The notes under the pieces are model-generated. The model had not been told where the DNA came from. It saw nothing but the letters and a program-made list of their open reading frames with translations, and did no database searches. Source: CAMDHY01 sp943372725 (GTDB lineage: Bacteria > Pseudomonadota > Alphaproteobacteria > Rhizobiales > Segnochrobactraceae). From it: 15,806 nt of DNA. Made by a program: the position numbers and the translations under genes. The stretch lies in assembly GCA_943372725.1 (NCBI GenBank), contig CALRZT010000073.1:1-15806 (forward strand). Reading direction: 5' to 3'. Shown here piece after piece: positions 1-6,654 of the stretch; position 1 is the stretch's first letter; each line of letters begins with the position of its first letter.

Positions 1-324
1 CCCCCCCCCCCCGCGACCGGGGGGGCGATCGACCCCTTCGTCTTCCGCCTGTCGATCTTCGTGCTGGCGATCTTCGTCGGCTACTTCGTCGTCTGGTCGG
101 TGACGCCGGCGCTGCACACGCCGCTGATGGCGGTGACCAACGCGATCTCCTCGGTGATCGTCGTCGGCGCGCTGCTCGCCGTCGGTGTCGATCTCGCCGC
201 CGGCGAGGGCGCCGCCTGGGCCCGCGGCTTCGGCTTCCTCGCGCTCGTCATGGCGGCCGTGAACATCTTCGGCGGCTTCCTGGTCACGAGCCGCATGCTC
301 GCCATGTACAAGAAGAAGGGCTGA
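1..324 (+). CDS. pntAB: NAD(P) transhydrogenase subunit alpha part 2 (PntAB), 5'-truncated by window edge
   Basis: This is the small membrane subunit of the proton-translocating NAD(P) transhydrogenase. The enzyme uses the proton gradient across the inner membrane to drive hydride transfer from NADH to NADP+. The frame is open to the first base of the window, so the start codon lies outside; the internal GTG at 61 is not a credible start. The visible part begins with a Pro-rich linker, then the conserved run ATGGAIDPFVFRLSIF, then about three hydrophobic segments. It contains the family's strongly conserved WSVTPALHTPLMAVTNAISS stretch and ends in a short basic tail (MYKKKG). The stop is 4 bases before the ATG of pntB, so the two are co-translated. 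Splitting the alpha subunit into two genes is typical of alphaproteobacteria. The missing part should be a short N-terminal linker. Confidence 0.93.
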   Translation, partial: PPPPATGGAIDPFVFRLSIFVLAIFVGYFVVWSVTPALHTPLMAVTNAISSVIVVGALLAVGVDLAAGEGAAWARGFGFLALVMAAVNIFGGFLVTSRMLAMYKKKG

Positions 325-328
325 GGCG

Positions 329-1723
329 ATGAACGCCAATCTCGCCGCCGTCCTCTATCTCGTCTCCGCCGTCCTGTTCGTGCTGGCGCTGCGCGGGCTG
401 TCGAGCCCCGCGACGTCGCGGCGGGGCAACTACATGGGCATGGCCGGCATGGCCATCGCCATCCTGACGACGCTCGCCGTCGCCCGGCCGTCGCCCGGCG
501 CGCTGGCGCTGATCGTGCTCGGCCTCGTCGTCGGCGGCGCGGTGGGCGCGGTGATCGCCCGGCGCATCGCCATGACGGCGATGCCGCAGCTCGTCGCCGC
601 CTTCCACTCGCTGGTCGGCCTCGCCGCCGTGTTCGTCGCCGCCGGCGCGCTCTATGCGCCGGAGGCCTTCGGCATCGGCGCCCGCGGCGCGGTGCACGCC
701 CAGGCGCTGATCGAGATGTCGATCGGCGTCGCCATCGGCGCGATCACCTTCACCGGCTCGGTGATCGCCTTCCTGAAGCTCAACGGCAACATGTCGGGCA
801 AGCCGATCCTGCTGCCCGGCCGCCACGTCATCAATGCCGGCCTCGCCATCCTGCTGGTCGTGCTCGTCGTCGCGCTGGTGATGACCGAGAGCCACCCGAT
901 CTTCTGGCTCATCGTCATCGTCTCGCTGGTGCTCGGCGGCCTGATCATCGTGCCGATCGGCGGCGCCGACATGCCGGTCGTCGTGTCGATGCTCAACTCC
1001 TACTCGGGGTGGGCGGCGGCCGGCATCGGCTTCACCCTCGGCAACTCGGCGCTGATCATCACCGGCGCGCTGGTCGGCTCGTCGGGTGCGATCCTCTCCT
1101 ACATCATGTGCAAGGGGATGAACCGCTCGTTCATCTCGGTCATCCTCGGCGGCTTCGGCGGCGAGACGGCGGGCCCCGCCGGCGGCGCGGTCGAGGCGCG
1201 ACCGGTGAAGAAGGGCTCGGCCGAGGACGCCGCCTTCATCATGAAGAACGCCTCGAAGGTGATCATCGTGCCGGGCTACGGCATGGCGGTCGCCCAGGCC
1301 CAGCACGCGCTGCGCGAGATGGCCGACCAGTTGAAGAAGGAAGGCGTCGAGGTGAAGTACGCCATCCATCCGGTCGCCGGCCGCATGCCGGGCCACATGA
1401 ACGTCCTGCTCGCCGAGGCGAACGTGCCCTATGACGAGGTCTTCGAGCTCGAGGACATCAACTCCGAGTTCGCCCAGGCCGACGTCGCCTACGTCATCGG
1501 CGCCAACGACGTCACCAACCCGGCCGCCAAGACCGACAAGTCCTCGCCGATCTACGGCATGCCGATCCTCGACGTCGAGAAGGCGAAGACGGTCCTGTTC
1601 ATCAAGCGCGGCATGGGCTCGGGCTATGCCGGCGTCGAGAACGAGCTGTTCTTCCGCGACAACACGATGATGCTGTTCGGCGACGCCAAGAAGGTCACCG
1701 AGGAGATCGTCAAGGGGATGTGA
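329..1723 (+). CDS. pntB: NAD(P) transhydrogenase subunit beta (PntB)
   Basis: This is the beta subunit of proton-translocating transhydrogenase, carrying part of the proton channel (domain II) and the NADP(H)-binding domain III. At 464 residues it has the usual family length. The first ~265 residues are a series of hydrophobic segments, including the conserved GRHVINAGLAI and PVVVSMLNSYSGWAAAGIGF regions. After a short linker, the soluble domain III carries VIIVPGYGMAVAQAQ (dinucleotide fold), HPVAGRMPGHMNVLLAEA, VIGANDVTNPAA and KRGMGSGYAGVENELFF, all hallmark transhydrogenase motifs. The ATG follows the pntAB stop by 4 bases, with GAGG just before it. The operon ends here at a strong terminator (1769-1799). 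The complex is an NADPH source for biosynthesis and redox defence. Confidence 0.97.
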   Translation: MNANLAAVLYLVSAVLFVLALRGLSSPATSRRGNYMGMAGMAIAILTTLAVARPSPGALALIVLGLVVGGAVGAVIARRIAMTAMPQLVAAFHSLVGLAAVFVAAGALYAPEAFGIGARGAVHAQALIEMSIGVAIGAITFTGSVIAFLKLNGNMSGKPILLPGRHVINAGLAILLVVLVVALVMTESHPIFWLIVIVSLVLGGLIIVPIGGADMPVVVSMLNSYSGWAAAGIGFTLGNSALIITGALVGSSGAILSYIMCKGMNRSFISVILGGFGGETAGPAGGAVEARPVKKGSAEDAAFIMKNASKVIIVPGYGMAVAQAQHALREMADQLKKEGVEVKYAIHPVAGRMPGHMNVLLAEANVPYDEVFELEDINSEFAQADVAYVIGANDVTNPAAKTDKSSPIYGMPILDVEKAKTVLFIKRGMGSGYAGVENELFFRDNTMMLFGDAKKVTEEIVKGM

Positions 1724-1768
1724 GCGACGGGGGCGGGCTCGCCCTCCCCTCCGCCTTCCGCCGACGAG

Positions 1769-1799
1769 CGGGCCCGGTCCTCCGGGCCCGTTTTCGTTT
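1769..1799 (+). terminator. Rho-independent terminator of the pnt operon
   Basis: A perfect 9-bp stem, CGGGCCCGG (1769-1777) pairing with CCGGGCCCG (1782-1790), encloses a TCCT loop. It is followed directly by the T-rich tract TTTTCGTTT (1791-1799). It starts 45 bases after the pntB stop and separates the pnt operon from the toxin-antitoxin module. It is the cleanest intrinsic terminator in the window. Confidence 0.85.
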
Positions 1800-1818
1800 G
1801 GGGGAGACGGAGCGACGG

Positions 1819-1850
1819 TTGACGTCAGCATCTGCAGCGCATGATATACG
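1819..1850 (+). promoter_or_regulatory. Candidate promoter of the toxin-antitoxin operon
   Basis: A TTGACG box at 1819-1824 (5 of 6 to the sigma70 -35 consensus) precedes the AT-rich run TGATATACG (1842-1850). The best -10 is ambiguous: TGATAT gives a 17-base spacer but a poor match, while TATACG gives a better match with a 20-base spacer. The -10 region lies inside the left arm of the inverted repeat described separately, so a repressor bound there would block RNA polymerase. The position is seen in the sequence; promoter activity is inferred. Confidence 0.45.
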
Positions 1851-1869
1851 AAGCACCACCGTATAGCAT
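1841..1869. promoter_or_regulatory. Inverted-repeat operator candidate for toxin-antitoxin autoregulation
   Basis: ATGATATACG (1841-1850) and CGTATAGCAT (1860-1869) are inverted copies matching at 9 of 10 positions, separated by 9 bases. The repeat centres are 19 bases apart, about two helical turns, which suits a dimeric or tetrameric antitoxin-toxin complex on one DNA face. It lies 12 bases upstream of the antitoxin start and covers the probable -10 region. VapBC-type modules are known to repress themselves through such palindromes; the function here is inferred from position and symmetry. Confidence 0.55.
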
Positions 1870-1881
1870 CGAGGTCACGCC

Positions 1882-2112
1882 ATGCAGGTCGCGAAGTGGG
1901 GGAACAGCCTCGCCGTGCGGCTGCCGAGTGCCGTCGTCGAGGCCCTCGAACTCAAGCCTGGCGACAGTATCGAGATCCAAGTGGCCGGCGAGCGGGCCCT
2001 CGAGGTCAGCCGGGCGCCCTCGCGCGCCGACCTGCTCGCCAGGCTGCGGAAGTACCGCGGCCGGCTGCCGCCCGGCTTCCGGTTCGACCGGCTCGAAGCG
2101 CATGAGCGCTGA
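1882..2112 (+). CDS. AbrB/MazE-fold antitoxin (VapB-like)
   Basis: This 76-residue protein is the antitoxin of a type II toxin-antitoxin pair. It should neutralise the downstream PIN toxin by direct binding and act as the DNA-binding part of the repressor complex. The N-terminal ~45 residues form a swapped-hairpin AbrB/SpoVT fold: MQVAKWGNSLAVRLPSAVV is the classic MazE-type opening, and LKPGDSIEI is the conserved second half. The C-terminal ~30 residues are Arg-rich with aromatic and hydrophobic positions (RLPPGFRFDRL), as expected for the disordered segment that wraps the toxin. The ATG has GAGG at 1871-1874, 7 bases upstream. Its stop lies inside the toxin gene (11-base overlap), a typical translational coupling. 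The antitoxin class is called from the KWGNSLAVRLP motif; the exact subfamily name is uncertain. Confidence 0.87.
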   Translation: MQVAKWGNSLAVRLPSAVVEALELKPGDSIEIQVAGERALEVSRAPSRADLLARLRKYRGRLPPGFRFDRLEAHER

Positions 2113-2503
2113 GGTCTTCTTCGACACCAACGTCCTGCTCTACCTCCTGTCCGGCGACCCGACCAAGGCTGGACGAGCCGAGGCGCTGCTGGCGGACGGC
2201 GGCACCATCAGCGTCCAGGTGCTCAACGAGTTCGCCTCCGTCTGCCGGCGCAAGCTTGGGCTGGAGTTGGGGGAGGTCCAAGAGTTCGTCGAGACGTTCC
2301 GGGCGGTCTGCGCGGTGGTGCCCGTCGACCTGCCGCTGCACGAGGATGGCGTCGCCATCGCCTATCGGCACAACATTTCCGTTTATGACGGCCTCATCGT
2401 CGCTGCGGCCCTGCGCGCCGGTTGCCGGACGCTCTTGACCGAGCATCTCAATCACGGCCAGCGCGTCGAGGGCCTCGTCATCGTCAACCCGTTCACGCCC
2501 TGA
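2102..2503 (+). CDS. vapC: PIN-domain ribonuclease toxin (VapC family)
   Basis: This 133-residue protein is a predicted Mg2+-dependent endoribonuclease toxin that would inhibit translation by cutting specific RNAs when free of its antitoxin. PIN landmarks are FFDTNVLLY with Asp8, VQVLNEF with Glu43, and VYDGLIVAAAL with Asp96. The fourth acidic region reads LLTEHLNHGQ. Relatives, as I remember them, usually have Glu-Asp there (SEDLQHGQ); here Glu114 is kept but the Asp position is His115. The ATG at 2102 was chosen because it overlaps the antitoxin end by 11 bases and opens with the PIN start; the longer frame upstream runs through the antitoxin gene. Codon use is less G/C-extreme at third positions than in neighbours, which suggests acquisition. 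The gene ends 18 bases before the convergent glutathione S-transferase gene. Confidence 0.92.
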   Translation: MSAEVFFDTNVLLYLLSGDPTKAGRAEALLADGGTISVQVLNEFASVCRRKLGLELGEVQEFVETFRAVCAVVPVDLPLHEDGVAIAYRHNISVYDGLIVAAALRAGCRTLLTEHLNHGQRVEGLVIVNPFTP

Positions 2504-2521
2504 GGCGCTTCGCCCCCGCCC

Positions 2522-3148
2522 TTACGCCGGCGGGATGAACGGCTGGCTGATCGCCCGGAACTCATCCATCGCCTCGAGGCGGGCGGCGTCGGCGGCGAGC
2601 GCGGGATAGCCGGCGAGCGGGGCGAGACCGGGATGGGCCTCGCCGAGGAAGCGCAGCGTCGCCGCCACAGCGATGTCGGCGTGGCCGATGCGGTCGCCGA
2701 ACCAGAAATTGCCGGGGCGGGCGGCCCGGTCGGCCTCCAGCAGCGCCAGCGCCCCGAGGATCTGGCTGCGGCAACGCTCGACCCAGACGTCGGAGACCTG
2801 CTCGTGCAGGCGCTTCTCATAGAACAGGCTGACCGCCTTGTCGGCGATGCCGGTGGCGAGTGTGATCGTCTTCAGGGCCCGCCGCCGGTCGGGCTGCACC
2901 GCCGGCAGCATCACCGCTTCGGACGGCACCTGGCTGTCGAGCCAGTCGAGGATGGCGTGGCTCTCGATCACCACCTCGCCGTCGTCGAGGACCAGCGTCG
3001 GCACCCGCACCAGCGGATTGAAGGCGCGGATCTTGTCGGCGTCGCCGAACACCGACCACGGCCGGTGCTCGAACGCCAGGCCGGAAAGCGTCAGGGCGAT
3101 GCCGACGCGCCGGACGAAGGGCGAATCGTACTGGCCGATGAGAATCAT
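2522..3148 (-). CDS. Glutathione S-transferase family protein
   Basis: This 208-residue cytosolic protein has the two-domain glutathione S-transferase layout. The thioredoxin-like N-terminal domain (about 1-78) opens MILIGQYDSPFVRRV with Ser9 at the likely catalytic position. The conserved VP turn (49-50, before TLVLDDGEVV) and the ES pair (62-63, in VIESHAILDWL) bind glutathione. The C-terminal helical domain carries GDRIGHADIAVAATL, the conserved N-capping box and hydrophobic staple, with Asp158. The start at 3148 was chosen over a GTG-proximal in-frame start 21 codons earlier because GGAGG sits 7 bases upstream (3156-3160) and the domain begins at this Met. The substrate cannot be read from sequence; general detoxification or disulfide reduction is the family role. 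Confidence 0.93.
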   Translation of the reverse strand: MILIGQYDSPFVRRVGIALTLSGLAFEHRPWSVFGDADKIRAFNPLVRVPTLVLDDGEVVIESHAILDWLDSQVPSEAVMLPAVQPDRRRALKTITLATGIADKAVSLFYEKRLHEQVSDVWVERCRSQILGALALLEADRAARPGNFWFGDRIGHADIAVAATLRFLGEAHPGLAPLAGYPALAADAARLEAMDEFRAISQPFIPPA

Positions 3149-3479
3149 GTGACCGCCTCCCGCGTGCGCGACATCCGGTGCTACCGGCGACCGCGGACCG
3201 CCCCGGTGCACTCGCCGGCGGCGATCCTAGGCCGGCGGCGGCCCGGCATCGAGACCTTCCGCGTCGGCCAGTCGCGCAGCCGATGTCGCGGCGCTGCCGC
3301 CGAGGCCTCGCGCGATGGCGACGGCGGCGCTAAGGTCGGCTCGGGATGCGGGGTGCGGAATCCGGGCGATGTCCCGGATGTCGTGCCTCGGGCGAGGCGT
3401 TGGGTGGCCGCAGCCTGGACAGACCGCGGGGCAATCGGGACGGCTCGCCTGAGCCGTTTCCGCAGTGGGGGACGTTTCG
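3149..3479. other. 331-base divergent intergenic region with small hairpins
   Basis: I see no convincing gene between the minus-strand glutathione S-transferase and the plus-strand small protein. The part nearest the latter holds three short stem-loops: 3360-3366 with 3373-3379 (ATCCGGG/CCCGGAT, perfect 7 bp), 3385-3389 with 3394-3398 (GCCTC/GAGGC), and 3440-3446 with 3451-3457 (ACGGCTC/GAGCCGT). Promoters for both divergent genes should lie here, but I could not identify boxes with confidence. A minus-strand frame (3227-3556) with plausible composition overlaps this region and the next gene; it was not accepted. Confidence 0.6.
3440..3461 (+). other. Hairpin just upstream of the small manC-linked gene
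   Basis: ACGGCTC (3440-3446) and GAGCCGT (3451-3457) form a perfect 7-bp stem around a GCCT loop, followed by TTC. It ends 22 bases before the ATG at 3480. It could be a weak attenuator or a leader structure that shields or exposes the ribosome-binding site. The T tract is too short for a confident terminator call. Confidence 0.35.
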
Positions 3480-3737
3480 ATGGCGTTGATGGAAGCGAAG
3501 TCGCTGATCCGGCTGTCGCGGATGCGGGTGATGTACGGCATCGACCCGGAGACCAACGAGCACTGCTACGAGGTGGGCCTCTTCGGCGAGGACGGCACCA
3601 AGGGCCTGAAGAAGCTGATCATCGACCTGCCGAACATGCACGTGCTGGCCGCCGAGCTCGAGGCCTGCGTGGCGGTCCTGAAGGCGCACATCGTCTATTC
3701 CGAGCGGGCAACGGATCACACCGCCGAAGCCCCCTGA
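3480..3737 (+). CDS. Small conserved-looking hypothetical protein upstream of manC
   Basis: This 85-residue soluble protein was not recognised. It starts MALMEAKSLIRLSRM, has a polar Gly/Asp/Glu middle with one Cys (NEHCYEVGLFGEDGTKG), then a hydrophobic-to-amphipathic helical half (KKLIIDLPNMHVLAAELEACVAVLKAHIVY) with a second Cys. There is no signal peptide or membrane segment. The ATG at 3480 is preferred over the in-frame GTG at 3465 because GGGGGA at 3467-3472 is well placed for it. Third-position G/C bias matches true genes here, and the frame reads against the local shadow pattern. The stop is 16 bases before the manC start, so the two probably share a transcript. That suggests, but does not show, a role linked to GDP-mannose or surface polysaccharide. 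Confidence 0.75.
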   Translation: MALMEAKSLIRLSRMRVMYGIDPETNEHCYEVGLFGEDGTKGLKKLIIDLPNMHVLAAELEACVAVLKAHIVYSERATDHTAEAP

Positions 3738-3753
3738 CCCATCAGGAGTCCCG

Positions 3754-5175
3754 ATGACGAACCCGATCACACCCGTCGTCCTCGCCGGCGGGGCCGGCAC
3801 GCGGTTGTGGCCGGTGTCGCGGGACAGCCTGCCGAAGCAGTTCCAGCGGCTCGTCGGGCCGCTGTCGACCTACCAGCAGACCCTGAAGCGCGTCGCCGAT
3901 CCGGCGCGCTTCGGGCAGCCGGTGGTGATGACGAACGCAGAGCTGCGCTTCTTCGCCGAGAACCAGGCGAGGGACGTCAATGCCGCGGTCACCGTGCTGC
4001 TCGAGCCGGAGCGCCGCAACTCCGCCCCGGCGCTCGCCGCCGCCGCCGCCTTCGTGGCGCGGACGGATCCCGCGGCGCTGGTGCTGGCGCTCGCCGCCGA
4101 CCACGTCATCCTCGACGACGCCGCGTTCCTGGCGGCCGTCGATGCGGCGGCCGTTGTCGCCGCGGCCGGCGACATCGTCACGTTCGGCATGGCGCCGACC
4201 TATCCGGCCACTGGCTACGGCTACATCCGCCCGGGCGACGCCATCGGCGACACCGGCGCGCGCCGCGTCGCCGCCTTCGCCGAGAAGCCGGACGCTGCCA
4301 CCGCGGCGCGCTACCTCGCCGAGGGCTGCCTGTGGAACAGCGGCAACTTCCTGTTCCGCGCCGACGTGCTGCTCGCCGAGCTCGATCGCTACGCCCCCGC
4401 CGTGGCCGAGGCGGCGCGGGCGGCGGCGGCCGGCGCCGAGACGGATACGGCGCTCGGCTTCGTGCGCCTCGACGCGAAGAGCTTCCGCGCCGCCCCGGTG
4501 ATCTCCATCGACTACGCCGTGATGGAGAAGACCGACCGCATCGCCGTGGTGCCCGCCTCCTTCGGTTGGTCGGACGTCGGCAGTTGGGAGGCGATCTACG
4601 ATCTCGGCGGCACCGACCAGGCCGGTAACGTCCTCGACGGCCCGGTCGAGGCGGTCGACACCGCCGGCAGCCTGATCCGCTCGGACGGACCAGTGGTCGG
4701 CGTCATCGGGCTCGACGACGTCGTCGTCGTCGCCTCGCCGGACGCCGTGCTCGTCACGCGGCGGTCGCTCTCCGGCGAGGTGAAGACGCTGGTCGACCGC
4801 CTGCGCGCCCGCAACCACCATCAGGTCAGTTCGCACGCGCGCTGCTACCGGCCGTGGGGCTCCTACGAATCGATCGACCGCGGCGACCGCTTCCAGGTGA
4901 AGCGCATCGTCGTCGAGCCGGGGGCGCGGCTGTCGCTGCAGAAGCACATGCACCGGGCCGAGCACTGGGTGGTGGTGCGCGGCACGGCCGAGGTGACGAT
5001 CGAGGACCGGGTGCAGGTGGTGTCGGAGAACCAGTCGGTCTACGTGCCGCTCGGCGCGGTCCACAGGCTCGCCAATCCCGGCAAGATCCCGCTCGAGCTG
5101 ATCGAGGTGCAGACCGGCAGCTATCTCGAGGAGGACGACATCGTCCGCCTCGAGGACGTCTACGCGAGGGCGTGA
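3754..5175 (+). CDS. manC: Mannose-1-phosphate guanylyltransferase / mannose-6-phosphate isomerase (type II PMI)
   Basis: This bifunctional cytosolic enzyme converts fructose-6-phosphate to mannose-6-phosphate and mannose-1-phosphate plus GTP to GDP-mannose, the donor for mannose- and fucose-containing polysaccharides. At 473 residues it has the usual full length. The N-terminal nucleotidyltransferase domain shows PVVLAGGAGTRLWPVSRD and LPKQF (pyrophosphorylase signature, residues 7-30), ADHVI (115-119), FAEKP (175-179, sugar-phosphate site), WNSGNFLF and GWSDVGSW. The C-terminal cupin-type isomerase domain begins near RPWGSYESI (366 onwards) and carries the metal-site region SLQKHMHRAEHWVVV and the PLGAVHRL stretch. 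The ATG has AGGAG at 3743-3747. It lies between the small gene upstream (16-base gap) and the deacetylase-family gene downstream (33-base gap). No glycosyltransferase or export genes are in view, so the polymer served cannot be named. Confidence 0.97.
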   Translation: MTNPITPVVLAGGAGTRLWPVSRDSLPKQFQRLVGPLSTYQQTLKRVADPARFGQPVVMTNAELRFFAENQARDVNAAVTVLLEPERRNSAPALAAAAAFVARTDPAALVLALAADHVILDDAAFLAAVDAAAVVAAAGDIVTFGMAPTYPATGYGYIRPGDAIGDTGARRVAAFAEKPDAATAARYLAEGCLWNSGNFLFRADVLLAELDRYAPAVAEAARAAAAGAETDTALGFVRLDAKSFRAAPVISIDYAVMEKTDRIAVVPASFGWSDVGSWEAIYDLGGTDQAGNVLDGPVEAVDTAGSLIRSDGPVVGVIGLDDVVVVASPDAVLVTRRSLSGEVKTLVDRLRARNHHQVSSHARCYRPWGSYESIDRGDRFQVKRIVVEPGARLSLQKHMHRAEHWVVVRGTAEVTIEDRVQVVSENQSVYVPLGAVHRLANPGKIPLELIEVQTGSYLEEDDIVRLEDVYARA

Positions 5176-5208
5176 ACCCTCGGCGGGCAACCGACGACCG
5201 GAGGACGC

Positions 5209-6135
<927 letters not shown>

Positions 6136-6176
6136 GGCCGGATGCGCCGCAGCTGCGGCTGCGCTAGTCTCCGAGG

Positions 6177-6254
6177 ATGAACGCGTTCCAGATCATGGAC
6201 GTCCTGGGCAGCCGCACGGCCGTCGTGACGATCACTGTGCTCGCGAACGCCTGA
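6177..6254 (+). CDS. Possible 25-codon small ORF, perhaps leaderless
   Basis: ATG at 6177 opens a frame of 25 residues (MNAFQIMDVLGSRTAVVTIT then VLANA) ending at TGA 6252-6254. In 23 of the 24 codons after the start the third base is G or C, like real genes here. There is no ribosome-binding site at a normal distance: the purines CCGAGG abut the ATG. A TAGTCT -10-like box at 6165-6170 would place a transcript start at or next to this ATG, which would make it leaderless, but no -35 box is visible. The peptide is mildly hydrophobic. It could equally be chance in GC-rich spacer. Confidence 0.18.
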   Translation: MNAFQIMDVLGSRTAVVTITVLANA

Positions 6255-6285
6255 CCACCCCGATCGACGAGGCAGGGGAAGCCGC

Positions 6286-6546
6286 GTGGCCGATTCACCC
6301 AACGACGTGCCGAAGGATGTCGCCACCCTCAGTTTCGAGGCGGCGATGGGCGAGCTCGAGACGATCGTCGACGAACTGGAGCGCGGCCAGGTCGCGCTCG
6401 AGGCGTCGATCGCCAAGTACGAGCGCGGCAAGCTCCTGCAGAAACACTGCGATGCGCTCCTGAAGCGAGCGGAGATGCGGGTCGAGAAGATCCAGCTCGG
6501 CCCCGGCGGCGCGGCCACGGGCACGGAGCCGCTGGACGCGGCGTGA
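6286..6546 (+). CDS. xseB: Exodeoxyribonuclease VII small subunit
   Basis: This 86-residue protein is the small subunit of exonuclease VII, which degrades single-stranded DNA in both directions. Several copies bind each XseA large subunit through a helical hairpin. The core LSFEAAMGELETIVDELERGQVALEASIAKYERGKLL is the family signature: two helices separated by the G-x-x-x-L-E-x-S-I-x-x-Y-E-R-G turn. The C-terminal ~20 residues are a variable Gly/Ala tail. The start is GTG at 6286 with AGGGGAA upstream at 6274-6280. xseA is not in the window. Position between the deacetylase-family gene and dxs is the usual alphaproteobacterial arrangement, apart from the intervening pirin gene. Confidence 0.95.
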   Translation: MADSPNDVPKDVATLSFEAAMGELETIVDELERGQVALEASIAKYERGKLLQKHCDALLKRAEMRVEKIQLGPGGAATGTEPLDAA

Positions 6547-6550
6547 CGGC

Positions 6551-6566
6551 GCCCCATTTGAGGGGC
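6551..6566 (+). terminator. Weak hairpin downstream of xseB
   Basis: GCCCC (6551-6555) pairs with GGGGC (6562-6566) around ATTTGA, beginning 4 bases after the xseB stop. There is no T tract, so it may only protect the mRNA 3' end or pause polymerase rather than terminate. Confidence 0.25.
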
Positions 6567-6654
6567 ACGTTCGTGACCGTGCCGGGGGTCCCCGTCGCGC
6601 CGCGCCAATGAGCCTGAGGCGGTCGTCGCCCGGCCGGACGGGAGACCGTCGACG

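Noticed and set aside
284..1831. A 515-codon minus-strand frame opposite pntB
   Set aside because: Arg/Asp/Gly/His-rich antisense shadow of a well-supported gene.
1882..2503. A larger mobile island around the toxin-antitoxin pair
   Set aside because: No integrase, transposase, direct repeats or tRNA boundary is visible; only the two-gene module itself has softer codon bias.
3227..3556. A 109-codon minus-strand frame upstream of the glutathione S-transferase, with a fairly natural-looking C-terminal half and a CPGCGHP-like stretch
   Set aside because: It overlaps the start of the better-supported small plus-strand gene, has no visible ribosome-binding site, and matches no family I know. A relic cannot be excluded.
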